From: Chloroflexota bacterium
GTDB lineage: Bacteria; Chloroflexota; UBA11872
Assembly: GCA_026707185.1 (NCBI GenBank)
Contig: JAPOXI010000100.1
Location: forward strand, 1 to 21,782
Length of the DNA stretch: 21,782 bases
Reading direction: 5' to 3'
This document shows, in pieces, positions 1 to 7,088 of the stretch; the first letter of the stretch is position 1, and the number at the start of each line of letters is the position of its first letter. The notes under the pieces are model-generated. The model worked only from the letters and a program-made list of their open reading frames with translations. It did no database searches and was not told where the DNA came from. Made by a program: the position numbers and the translations under genes.

Positions 1-784
1 GCAGGTTCACGAACACCGAGTACTGGCTGAAGTCCGGCTTCACGCTCGCAAAGTTGTGCACCCCGGTCTCCGCCGGCGGCGCGGGAATCATGTGCCCGTA
101 GAACCGCCCGAAGGGCCCGGCCGTTCCTGCGCCAGCCTCCAGCGCCGCCAGGAAGCCATCGCCCGTGCTGTATGCGTTGCCGCGCACGATCACGTGGTGC
201 GCCCAGCGACCAAAGTAGCGAGCTCGCAGATCGGGGCTCGCCTGGAACCCACCGGTTGCCAGCACCACCGCCCCGGCCGCGACGTGCACCGTCCGCCCGC
301 CGCCGCGCGCTTCCACGCCGGCCACCCCGCCGTCGCGCCCGAGCTGAATCGACCGTAGCCCCGTGCTCGTCAGGATCGTCCCGCCGGCCGCCTCCACGCT
401 TGCGGCCAGGTCGTTCATGAACGTCCGTGAGTCCGGTCGGAATGCGTGCACGTACCGGGCGAACTTGTATGGCGTCGGATCCAGTTGCTCTTCGACCTGC
501 AGACCCAGCGACTCGTACCACGCCACCCCGTCCAGGTAGTTGTCAACCAGGGCCTGGCCCATGGCTGCGTCGCCGCCGGGCTGAACGCTCAACCATGCGT
601 CCACGTTCGCCGCCGTCCAGGCCGAGCCCCCGGAGACCGCCGCCGATCCCCCGATGTCAGGCGCCTTCTCGATCACTAGCACCGACGCGCCCTGCGCCAA
701 CGCCGTGCGGGCCGCCGTCAACCCGCCGATACCAGCGCCCGCCACGACCACGTCTGCCTGCAGGTGATCGAATCCGTCCTTCAT
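1..784 (-). CDS. FAD-dependent oxidoreductase, fumarate reductase/succinate dehydrogenase flavoprotein-like (C-terminus cut off by window edge)
   Basis: The minus-strand frame opens with ATG at 784-782 and runs off the window at base 1 after 261 codons, so only the N-terminal part is seen. Residues 12-21 (VVVAGAGIGG) form the GxGxxG dinucleotide-binding loop of a Rossmann fold, with Glu39 at the end of the second strand to hold the ribose of FAD. It is followed by a GGSAAVSGGSAW stretch typical of the FAD_binding_2 family (fumarate reductases, 3-ketosteroid dehydrogenases, tricarballylate dehydrogenase). A later VVLATGGF motif and a GNAYSTGDGF stretch are also standard for this family. The substrate cannot be told because the capping and catalytic part is mostly missing. 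It diverges from the cupin gene across a 117-base gap. The family call is secure; the reaction is not. Confidence 0.85.
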   Translation of the reverse strand, partial: MKDGFDHLQADVVVAGAGIGGLTAARTALAQGASVLVIEKAPDIGGSAAVSGGSAWTAANVDAWLSVQPGGDAAMGQALVDNYLDGVAWYESLGLQVEEQLDPTPYKFARYVHAFRPDSRTFMNDLAASVEAAGGTILTSTGLRSIQLGRDGGVAGVEARGGGRTVHVAAGAVVLATGGFQASPDLRARYFGRWAHHVIVRGNAYSTGDGFLAALEAGAGTAGPFGRFYGHMIPAPPAETGVHNFASVKPDFSQYSVFVNL

Positions 785-901
785 AGTCGCAATCTCGTGT
801 AATTACGCCACCCGCCCAGCCTACCCATCGCTCTCACGCTGGCGTCGGGCCTCGGCCCAGTATCGTGCCCTTACGCTGACCTCCACCTGCGGTGAATTTC
901 A

Positions 902-1282
902 ATGACTGATTCAGCTGCCTCGCCCACCGAACCGCGTATCGTCCAGCTCGGCCAGGGCATTGCCGAGCGCTCCGCCTGGGGAACCATCGAGTGGCTGGCC
1001 AATCGCCGGCTAACCCCGGGCGCTGAATTGACCTTCGGCCACGTCCGCCTCGAACCGGGCGCGTCCAACCCGCGCCACCTGCACCCCAACTGCCACGAGC
1101 TCCTCTTCGTTCTTGAAGGCGCCATCGACCACGAACTCGACGGCGTGACAGTCCGCCTCGAGGCCGGTGACCTCTTATACATCCCGATCGGCGCGCCTCA
1201 CCAGGCCCACAATCGCGGCGATCGGCCCTGTGTGGTCGTCGTCACCTATTCCACGGAAGACAGGCAAACCCTGCCGGCCTGA
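902..1282 (+). CDS. Small single-domain cupin protein
   Basis: This 126-residue protein is one cupin beta-barrel. Cupin motif 1 is intact at residues 59-73, with metal ligands His59, His61 and Glu66. Motif 2 is a perfect match at residues 89-104 (GDLLYIPIGAPHQAHN), giving the fourth ligand His100. A bound divalent metal is therefore expected. Single-domain cupins of this size serve as isomerases, dioxygenases or small-molecule sensors, and the sequence does not say which. It is the only plus-strand gene in the left block. It diverges from the FAD oxidoreductase, so the two may share regulation, and it ends 25 bases before the converging SDR gene. GGTGA at 891-895 is a weak ribosome site. Confidence 0.88.
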   Translation: MTDSAASPTEPRIVQLGQGIAERSAWGTIEWLANRRLTPGAELTFGHVRLEPGASNPRHLHPNCHELLFVLEGAIDHELDGVTVRLEAGDLLYIPIGAPHQAHNRGDRPCVVVVTYSTEDRQTLPA

Positions 1283-1307
1283 TCGCCGGGCAGCGTCTCC
1301 GCCCCGG

Positions 1308-2294
1308 CTAGGGCCAGACGCCCGTCTCGCGGTACCACGCAACGGCATCCGCCAGCGTCTCCCGAACAGGTCGTACGTGAAACCCAAGCTCGGCCACGGC
1401 TCGCGCATTGGAGAAGTACAGGTAGCGTGACCCCACCACCACCTCGTCGGGCGTAACGGGCGGCTTGCGCCCGAGCCACAGCCCCGGTCGCTCCAGCAGA
1501 CCGGCAAGAATGCGCAAGGCGCCCGACGGCAGCCCGACGCGCGGCCGACGTAACGTCAGGACCTCGTCCCCGAGATCCGAAAGCTCGGCGTACGAGAGAT
1601 TGTGCCCGGTCAAGAGGTAGCGACGTCCGGGCGTGCCAGTCACAGCCATTTGCACCAGGCCATCCGCAACGTCCCGCACGTCCACCAGGTTCAAGCCGCC
1701 GGCCGGAGCAATTCGAATCGGACCTCGCACCAACGGCCGCAAGAGCTGCTCGGCATGCCGCCCGTGGTCCCACGGTCCCAGAACCGTTCCGGGACAGGCA
1801 ATCGTCACGGGAAGACCCTGCCCGGCCGCCGCCAACGCCAGCCGCTCGCCTGCCCGCTTGTGTTCCGCGTACATCAGTCGCGAAGATGCCGGCTGCACCG
1901 CCGAGTCCTCGTCCATGACATCCTCCGGCCGATCCGCCAGACCGACCGCCGTCAGGGAACTCGCGTGCACCACGCTCGTGGCACCCGAAGCCGTCGCCCA
2001 CGCCAGGACGTGGCGAGTTCCGTCCACGTTCACGGCCCGCTGCTTCGCCTCATGCCCCCGCCAGAACGATTGGTCCGCCGCGAGGTGAAACACCCAGTCG
2101 AAGCGTGCTGAAGGAAGTGTCGCTGCCTCCGTGATGTCACCGATGACCCGCGTCACGGGAATACCGGCGAATGCGGAATCCGCCCACCGATCACCCGGCA
2201 ACACCAGCGCCGTCACCTGGTGCCCGTCCTTCGCGAGGCGGCGAACCAGACCGGAACCAATCTGCCCCGACGCGCCGGTTACGAAGCAGCGCAC
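1308..2294 (-). CDS. NAD(P)-dependent epimerase/dehydratase (extended SDR family, dihydroflavonol-reductase-like)
   Basis: This is a 328-residue extended short-chain dehydrogenase. The N-terminal Rossmann loop TGASGQIGSG (residues 6-15) fits TGxxGxxG for NAD(P). The catalytic Ser lies in HASSLTAVG (about 112-113) and the YxxxK pair is Tyr142/Lys146 in YAEHK. Length and the GPWDHGR and LVDVRDVADG stretches are typical of epimerase/dihydroflavonol-4-reductase-like members that act on nucleotide sugars, sterols or small ketones. It starts with GTG only 4 bases after the small-protein gene and is the last gene of the minus-strand run. It may reduce or epimerise a product of the upstream kinase/aldolase pathway, but that is inference. 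I see no clear terminator between it and the converging cupin gene. Confidence 0.87.
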   Translation of the reverse strand: MRCFVTGASGQIGSGLVRRLAKDGHQVTALVLPGDRWADSAFAGIPVTRVIGDITEAATLPSARFDWVFHLAADQSFWRGHEAKQRAVNVDGTRHVLAWATASGATSVVHASSLTAVGLADRPEDVMDEDSAVQPASSRLMYAEHKRAGERLALAAAGQGLPVTIACPGTVLGPWDHGRHAEQLLRPLVRGPIRIAPAGGLNLVDVRDVADGLVQMAVTGTPGRRYLLTGHNLSYAELSDLGDEVLTLRRPRVGLPSGALRILAGLLERPGLWLGRKPPVTPDEVVVGSRYLYFSNARAVAELGFHVRPVRETLADAVAWYRETGVWP

Positions 2295-2298
2295 GACG

Positions 2299-2673
2299 CT
2301 AGTCGCTCGCCGGCGTGTCCTTCACGCTGAAGGACAACTCCCCCAGCCCCTGCACCTCAAAGCCGATCGTCACCTCGACCACGCCGTCGGGCAGGCTGGT
2401 GCCCTGGCCTCCCAGAAGCGACGTTCGGTTCAATGCCAGGCTGAATGGCGAATCCGGCGTAACGTCCGCAAAGGCACGGCGCACACCCTCCACCTCGAAG
2501 AAACAGCTCGCCAGTGGAATCTGGACGCCGTTCACCTGCAGCGGCAGCAGTCGCCGCGCATATCCCGAACCAAGCGTATTCTTCAATTCCAACTGAAATC
2601 CGTCGTCCGTCCGCCGCAGGCTGCCCCGGACGTACAGCCGCCGCAGCAGAAACCCGGGAACCTGTAGCGGCAT
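2299..2673 (-). CDS. Conserved-looking small protein of unknown function
   Basis: The product is about 124 residues, with no signal peptide, membrane span or catalytic motif I can name. It is rich in alternating hydrophobic/polar strands (residues such as LLRRLYVRGSL, FQLELKN and VVEVTIGFEVQGLGELSF), suggesting a compact beta-sandwich. The ATG overlaps the aldolase stop in a TGATG arrangement; a GTG one codon upstream (2676) would give a GTGA overlap instead. Either way it is translationally coupled to the aldolase gene and sits 4 bases before the SDR gene. That position suggests a role with the sugar cluster, perhaps as an accessory or ligand-binding subunit. I do not recognise a named family with confidence. 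Confidence 0.75.
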   Translation of the reverse strand: MPLQVPGFLLRRLYVRGSLRRTDDGFQLELKNTLGSGYARRLLPLQVNGVQIPLASCFFEVEGVRRAFADVTPDSPFSLALNRTSLLGGQGTSLPDGVVEVTIGFEVQGLGELSFSVKDTPASD

Positions 2674-3323
2674 CACACGCCCCCTTCGTTCTGCAACATC
2701 CTGTAGAGCTCAATTTCTGCCTCCACAATGCCACGCGGAAGGTGCGCTGCGCCCGGACGCGCGGAGGCCAGCAGCCAGATTTGTGCCAGGCGCTCGGTGA
2801 GGCGCGTCATTTCCAACGCATCCTCAGGGTCGATTCCGACAGCCAACGTGCCGTGATTGGCCAACAGCACCGCCCGCCGCTCACCCAGCGCCGCCACGGC
2901 GTTCTCCGCCAGCTCCTCCGAGGCCGCCGGCGCGTACGCGCTCACCTCCACCGCGCCGCCCAGGTACACCACTTGCTCGTCCACGAACGCCGGAATCGCC
3001 TCCCGCCGCACCGCCATGGCGCTGGCGTGGATCGGATGCGCGTGCACCACCGCTCGTGCGTCTGGCCGCGCGGCGTAGACCGCCCCGTGCATCAGCGACT
3101 CCGAGGACGGCAACCCATTGCCCTCGACCGGATCGCCCTCGAAGGTAATCGTCACGATGTCCTCGACCCGTAGATTCGGATACGGCACGCGCGTCGGCGT
3201 GATGTGCATCGCGTTGTCACCCTCGGCCCGCGCGCTGACGTTGCCCGCCGATCCAATCACCAGTCCCTCGTTGAACATGGCACGCGCCACGTCAACGACC
3301 GCCAATCTCACGTCTGAGTCCAT
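2673..3323 (-). CDS. Class II aldolase/adducin-family protein (FucA/AraD-like)
   Basis: This 216-residue protein has all the marks of zinc-dependent class II aldolases such as L-fuculose-phosphate aldolase and ribulose-phosphate 4-epimerase. They are the phosphate-binding GNVSAR (27-32), the SSES loop with the likely catalytic Glu75, zinc ligands His94 and His96 in HAHP, and His157 in NHG. Length is normal for the family. The expected chemistry is reversible cleavage of a phosphorylated ketose to dihydroxyacetone phosphate plus an aldehyde. Its ATG follows the FGGY kinase stop with no gap, so kinase and aldolase are likely consecutive steps. The true sugar, and whether it cleaves, epimerises or decarboxylates, cannot be read from sequence. 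Confidence 0.9.
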   Translation of the reverse strand: MDSDVRLAVVDVARAMFNEGLVIGSAGNVSARAEGDNAMHITPTRVPYPNLRVEDIVTITFEGDPVEGNGLPSSESLMHGAVYAARPDARAVVHAHPIHASAMAVRREAIPAFVDEQVVYLGGAVEVSAYAPAASEELAENAVAALGERRAVLLANHGTLAVGIDPEDALEMTRLTERLAQIWLLASARPGAAHLPRGIVEAEIELYRMLQNEGGV

Positions 3324-4766
3324 CTAGAGCGCGTCCTGCACAAAGGACTCCAGTCGCTCCCGCAAGTCGAGCCACCGTTGGAAATGGTCTGCAAACGCAG
3401 CCACGCTGTTCACGTCCGGTTCACACCAGACACCGTCCGGTGCCAGCACTTCCGCCGCGCCCGGCATGCCTCCAAAGTCATCCGCCGCCCCGGCCAGCGC
3501 CGCGCCCCACGCCGATGCGCCCAATCTCGGAAATGAGCACACCTGCGAACCGGTCACGTTCGCCAGGATCTGGCCAACGGCCGGCGCCTCCGCATAACCG
3601 CCGGTCAGCCGTATCGGCCCTACGGCCGGCTGCACCGAATTCAGCGCCAGCCGATTCCCATGAATCGCAAACGCCAGATCCTCCAGCACCGCCGCCCCCA
3701 GCATCGACGCCGTCGGCATTCCGATCACGAATGGCGCAGGGCTCAACATGCCCGCCACGCTCAGCCCGGGCGCCCTCCAATCCATCACGCGCAGGCCCGA
3801 CAGCACAAACACGCCCGCGTCGGCGGCCGGCTCATCGGCCAGTGCATCCATTGTGAGTTCACCGCTGGGATTCTGCGCCCGCAGCCATCCATAACCGGTC
3901 CCTCCGTCCCCGGCGTTCGCTTCCGCGACCAGTCCACCGCCCATGCGCTGCCCGCGCCACACCTCCGCATCGGAACTGTGAGCATCGACAGGTCTGAGGA
4001 TCGTCGTGCTCCACCCTGCCGCCACACAGTCCCCTTCCGACGAGGTTCCCCGTGTCGCAAACTCAGCCGCGTGGGAGTCCGGCCAACCAGCGGCAATTAC
4101 GCAGTCAGACGCAAAGCCGGCCCTTGGTGACATCTGCGTCGGTTCCGGATCGATCTCCACTGCTGGAAGCACTGATTGAGCCCACTTCGGCAAGAGATCC
4201 ATCGCCCAGCCGTCCGCCGCCAGGTCCCAGGCGCCCGTCTCCACTGCCGAGACAGTCGTCAGCGTGTCCCCGGATCCAAGCCGCCCGGCAACCCACGCGT
4301 CCAGTGTCGTGACCCGCGCGGCGGCGTCACACACATCCGGCCGATCCTCAGTCAGCCAGCGCAACTTGCCCGGCCAGTGAATCATCGCGGGCGTGTGTCC
4401 GGTCACGGCCAGCACCGGGCAGTCGCTCTCCGACTCCACGCTGGCCCCGGCCAGTGATGCGCGCACGTCGTCGTTGCCCGATGCAAACAGCACCTCGTCC
4501 TGCGCGTCCGTCACGATCAGGCTATGCCGGCAGGCCGCCACGCCAATCGCCGCGACGTGCTGCCCGGCGCCCACCTCCGTCAGCACGTCAAGGCACGCCC
4601 GCCAGATACCATCCAGATCCAGGTCGCGCTCAAAGTCCATGAGCGACATCGGCCGCCGCACTCGCCGCCGACGCGCCTCCCCAACCTGTTGCCCCCCGGG
4701 ACCAACCGCCACCGCCCGGATCCCCGACGACCCGATATCCAACCCAACGTACACACGCTCAGGCAC
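3324..4766 (-). CDS. FGGY-family carbohydrate kinase
   Basis: This 480-residue protein is a two-domain sugar kinase of the FGGY (xylulokinase/glycerol kinase) family. Residues 6-20 (YVGLDIGSSGIRAVA) are the first phosphate-binding loop. TLDAWVAGRLGSG (about 154-166) and the catalytic-Asp region AGWPDSHAAE (Asp230) belong to the N-terminal domain. LTGGYAEAPAVGQILANVTG (387-406) and LGASAWGAALAG (415-426) are the second ATP site. It should phosphorylate a ketose, polyol or sugar acid. It starts at GTG 4766, overlapping the dehydrogenase-like gene by 8 bases, and is directly followed by the aldolase gene. AGWPDS replaces the GxHD found in many xylulokinases, so the substrate is probably not D-xylulose; that is inference. 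Confidence 0.9.
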   Translation of the reverse strand: MPERVYVGLDIGSSGIRAVAVGPGGQQVGEARRRRVRRPMSLMDFERDLDLDGIWRACLDVLTEVGAGQHVAAIGVAACRHSLIVTDAQDEVLFASGNDDVRASLAGASVESESDCPVLAVTGHTPAMIHWPGKLRWLTEDRPDVCDAAARVTTLDAWVAGRLGSGDTLTTVSAVETGAWDLAADGWAMDLLPKWAQSVLPAVEIDPEPTQMSPRAGFASDCVIAAGWPDSHAAEFATRGTSSEGDCVAAGWSTTILRPVDAHSSDAEVWRGQRMGGGLVAEANAGDGGTGYGWLRAQNPSGELTMDALADEPAADAGVFVLSGLRVMDWRAPGLSVAGMLSPAPFVIGMPTASMLGAAVLEDLAFAIHGNRLALNSVQPAVGPIRLTGGYAEAPAVGQILANVTGSQVCSFPRLGASAWGAALAGAADDFGGMPGAAEVLAPDGVWCEPDVNSVAAFADHFQRWLDLRERLESFVQDAL

Positions 4767-5778
4767 GCCGGTTCAGTACCTCCGGATTAAGGATCCGGGC
4801 TGGCCGTCGGCCATCGACAAACGCCCGAAAGTCGTCCACTACCATGGCCGAATACCGCTGAACCGTGGCGTCCGTGGCGCCCCCAATGTGCGGCAGCAAC
4901 AGCGCGTGAGGCGCGTGCAGCAGGGGATTGTCAGGACGAATCGGGTGCGTGTCGAACACATCGAACGCCGCCCCGGCCAGCTGACCACGGTGCAGCGCCT
5001 CGGCCACGTCACGTTCCCGTGCCACTCCTTCGCCGGTCGTCGCCACGAGGCGTGCGCCGCGCGGCATCCGCGCCAGCGCTTCTGCGTTGATCAATCCTCG
5101 CGTGGACTTGAGCGACGGACAATGCACGGCCAGCATTGTCGTTGCCGCCAGCAGGTCGTCGAATTCCGCGGGCTCGCACCCGGCCGCTCGAATCTGTTCA
5201 TCACTCAGCGCGGGATCGGTAGCCAGCACCCGCGCCCCGAACGCTCTGGCCAGCCGCGCCGTCTGACGCCCAATCCGCCCCAGGCCGATAATCCCTACGA
5301 CCTGCCGCCCCAATTCCGAACCCCGCATCTGCAGGTAGGCCGTCACCGGGTCCTCCCATCGGCGCTCGTGCACATACGCGCCCGCGCCTGGAATACCCCG
5401 TAGCAGCGCCAGCATCATCGCAATCGTCAGTTCCGCCACCGCCTCGGCGTTTCGACCCGGCGTGTGCGTCACCACCACGCCGGCGCGCGTAGCCGCCTCG
5501 ATGTCTACGTGCCCCGAGTCCCCGCGACAGATCCCCACGAACCTCAGCCCTGGCGCCGCCTCGAACGTCTCCGCCATCACGAAGTCGGCCTCGACGAACA
5601 GCGCCACCACGCGATTGGCCGTCAATTCCTCGGCCAGCTCGTCTGGATCCGCCAACACCAGCGTCTCCGTCCACGGCCGAACGTCAACGTCGGCGAGTGT
5701 TTCGAGACGCTGCAATTCATCCACGTCCAACTCGACCAGGCTCAGGACACGCGGCCGGCTCGCCGGCGACTCCCTCAT
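4759..5778 (-). CDS. D-isomer-specific 2-hydroxyacid dehydrogenase homologue with a degenerate active site
   Basis: The 339-residue protein has the full architecture of the D-2-hydroxyacid dehydrogenase family (phosphoglycerate dehydrogenase-like). The split catalytic domain is followed by an NAD-binding Rossmann domain with GLGRIG at 165-170, Asp188 after the second strand, and the closing LLPHIGG block with His297. The family's catalytic Arg (in NTxRGG) and Glu (in DVFxxEP) are not there. The aligned segments read VATTGEG (Gly249 at the Arg position) and DVFDTHP (His278 at the Glu position), with no gaps needed. NAD binding looks intact, so it may catalyse altered chemistry or act as a ligand sensor. 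It leads the kinase-aldolase cluster, 27 bases after the DUF72 gene. Confidence 0.88.
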   Translation of the reverse strand: MRESPASRPRVLSLVELDVDELQRLETLADVDVRPWTETLVLADPDELAEELTANRVVALFVEADFVMAETFEAAPGLRFVGICRGDSGHVDIEAATRAGVVVTHTPGRNAEAVAELTIAMMLALLRGIPGAGAYVHERRWEDPVTAYLQMRGSELGRQVVGIIGLGRIGRQTARLARAFGARVLATDPALSDEQIRAAGCEPAEFDDLLAATTMLAVHCPSLKSTRGLINAEALARMPRGARLVATTGEGVARERDVAEALHRGQLAGAAFDVFDTHPIRPDNPLLHAPHALLLPHIGGATDATVQRYSAMVVDDFRAFVDGRRPARILNPEVLNRRA

Positions 5779-5805
5779 GTCAATCCGAGCCCTGGCACGT
5801 GGGCG

Positions 5806-6687
5806 CTAGGGCACATATCCCCAGCGAGCCTCGGCCTCGTCGGCTGCCTCCACCGCCTCCGCCAGTGCCTTCGCGCCTGCCAGCGCGGCGTCGGGTGGCG
5901 CCGTGCCCACCAGCACGTGAACCTCCGCTGCCTCCTGGCTCAGCGAGCGAACGCGACCTACCCACGGGGCCAGGTCGGCGTCGCGATACGTGTGGGCAAC
6001 TGGCTCCGCCGGCGACTGCAGCGTCCTGGCCCACCCGTCCGCGTTCTGCCCATGCAGTCGCACCACCACCAGGTCATCCACTGTTGTCATGTCGAACGGC
6101 GGATACCAGTCATCACTCTCGGACGGGAAATCCGCAACCACCGTGCCAACTTCAAGCTCGATCAGCGTCTCAAGCGTCGACTCCTGATTCACCGGCACCT
6201 GCCAGGTTGGATGCCGAAACTCCGCTGCCAGCGGCAGTTCCGGTAGCTCATCCCGCACTCGCCCCAGGTATTCGCGTCCCGCGCTGCCCGCTTCGAACCA
6301 TGGAGGAAACTGCAGGATCACCGCGCCCAGCCGACCCGCAACCCGCAGGGGTTCCAATGACTCGCGGAAGTCGTCGAAGAGAATGCTCGGCGGCTCCACC
6401 GCGACCTCGGTCCATGACTTCTTGCGCCGCGGATCCGCGCCCGGACGTCGCTGATAAAGCGTAAGCCCGCCAAAAGCCACGACGTCAAACTTGAACCCGT
6501 CAGACGACTGGTCCACCCACGCCTGAACCCGTTCGGGCTTCGGAATCCCGCTGAAGACGTTTTCAGCCTCCACCACCGTCGCGTGCTCGGCGTAGACGCC
6601 CAGCATTTCATTCGGACGCGTCCGGGCCGGGTAGATTTCCTTCAGCCGCTGCCAGCCCCGCGTGCCGTAGCGGCGGTCGGCCGTCAC
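5806..6687 (-). CDS. DUF72 (YecE-like) domain protein
   Basis: This 293-residue protein fits the DUF72/YecE family, a TIM-barrel-like fold of unsettled function. Recognisable blocks are the N-terminal GTRGW (8-12), VEAENVFSGIP (39-49) corresponding to the family's VExNxTFY segment, GFKFDVVA (64-71), VILQFPPWF (123-131), AEFRHPTW (155-162) and a later VVRLHGQN. It begins at GTG 6687, whose GTGA overlaps the stop of the preceding membrane-protein gene by 4 bases. Length is normal. No biochemical role can be assigned, and its tie to the downstream sugar cluster rests only on the 27-base spacing. Confidence 0.88.
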   Translation of the reverse strand: MTADRRYGTRGWQRLKEIYPARTRPNEMLGVYAEHATVVEAENVFSGIPKPERVQAWVDQSSDGFKFDVVAFGGLTLYQRRPGADPRRKKSWTEVAVEPPSILFDDFRESLEPLRVAGRLGAVILQFPPWFEAGSAGREYLGRVRDELPELPLAAEFRHPTWQVPVNQESTLETLIELEVGTVVADFPSESDDWYPPFDMTTVDDLVVVRLHGQNADGWARTLQSPAEPVAHTYRDADLAPWVGRVRSLSQEAAEVHVLVGTAPPDAALAGAKALAEAVEAADEAEARWGYVP

Positions 6688-7016
6688 CCGGTCGTCTCGG
6701 CGTCGTCGCCGTCGCCCCCCCGACGCGTCGTCATGCGCGCGATCTCACGCTCGTACTCACGGTCGCGCCAGCCCTCGATCGCGCGCATTCCCGGACCAAA
6801 CAGCACCGCTACATGAGCCCCCAGCGCAATCAACCAGAACAGCATCGGCCAAAAGAACCATAGGCTCTCCGGCGTCGTCACCAGGTTCAGTACCAGCAGC
6901 AACAACCCGATGGCCAGGTACACCCCGACATGGGCCGCGAAACCGATACGCGCTCGAACCCGCTCCGTCGCGCGACGAAAGGCAACGTCTTCATCAGTGG
7001 TCGAAAGATCGGCCAT
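6684..7016 (-). CDS. 2TM-domain membrane protein
   Basis: This is a 110-residue protein with two predicted transmembrane helices (about residues 25-46 and 52-74) separated by a short TTPESLWFFW turn. An amphipathic, charged C-terminal tail (EGWRDREYEREIARM) follows. The layout matches the 2TM domain family (often seen alone or fused to histidine kinases and DNA-binding domains): xxAxxRVxARxGFxxHxxVYL, then a Trp-rich turn, then a second helix and an EREI-type tail. Both ends are expected in the cytoplasm. It overlaps the DUF72 start by 4 bases and lies 72 bases downstream of selA. No specific function can be given. Confidence 0.82.
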   Translation of the reverse strand: MADLSTTDEDVAFRRATERVRARIGFAAHVGVYLAIGLLLLVLNLVTTPESLWFFWPMLFWLIALGAHVAVLFGPGMRAIEGWRDREYEREIARMTTRRGGDGDDAETTG

Positions 7017-7088
7017 CGGCGCGGCCCTTGCGCGTGGGTGCTGAGATTCTAGCCTTCACCTCTTCGAGACTCTTCCGTCCACGGCCAG

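Noticed and set aside
799..806. The 8-base palindrome GTAATTAC between the FAD oxidoreductase and the cupin gene as an operator
   Set aside because: It is too short and not repeated, and nothing nearby encodes a regulator. It may be only an AT-rich island.
872..877. TACGCT upstream of the cupin gene as a -10 box (same hexamer as the trp promoter)
   Set aside because: No -35-like sequence lies 16-18 bases upstream (849-855 is GC-rich), so the single hexamer is not enough.
1246..2001. A 251-codon minus-strand frame overlapping the SDR gene in another phase
   Set aside because: It is a Gly/Arg-rich shadow of the real SDR reading frame and also runs into the cupin gene.
4393..5403. A 336-codon plus-strand frame opposite the dehydrogenase and kinase genes
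   Set aside because: It is antisense to two genes with clear motifs. Its translation is Arg/Pro/Thr-rich and without domains.
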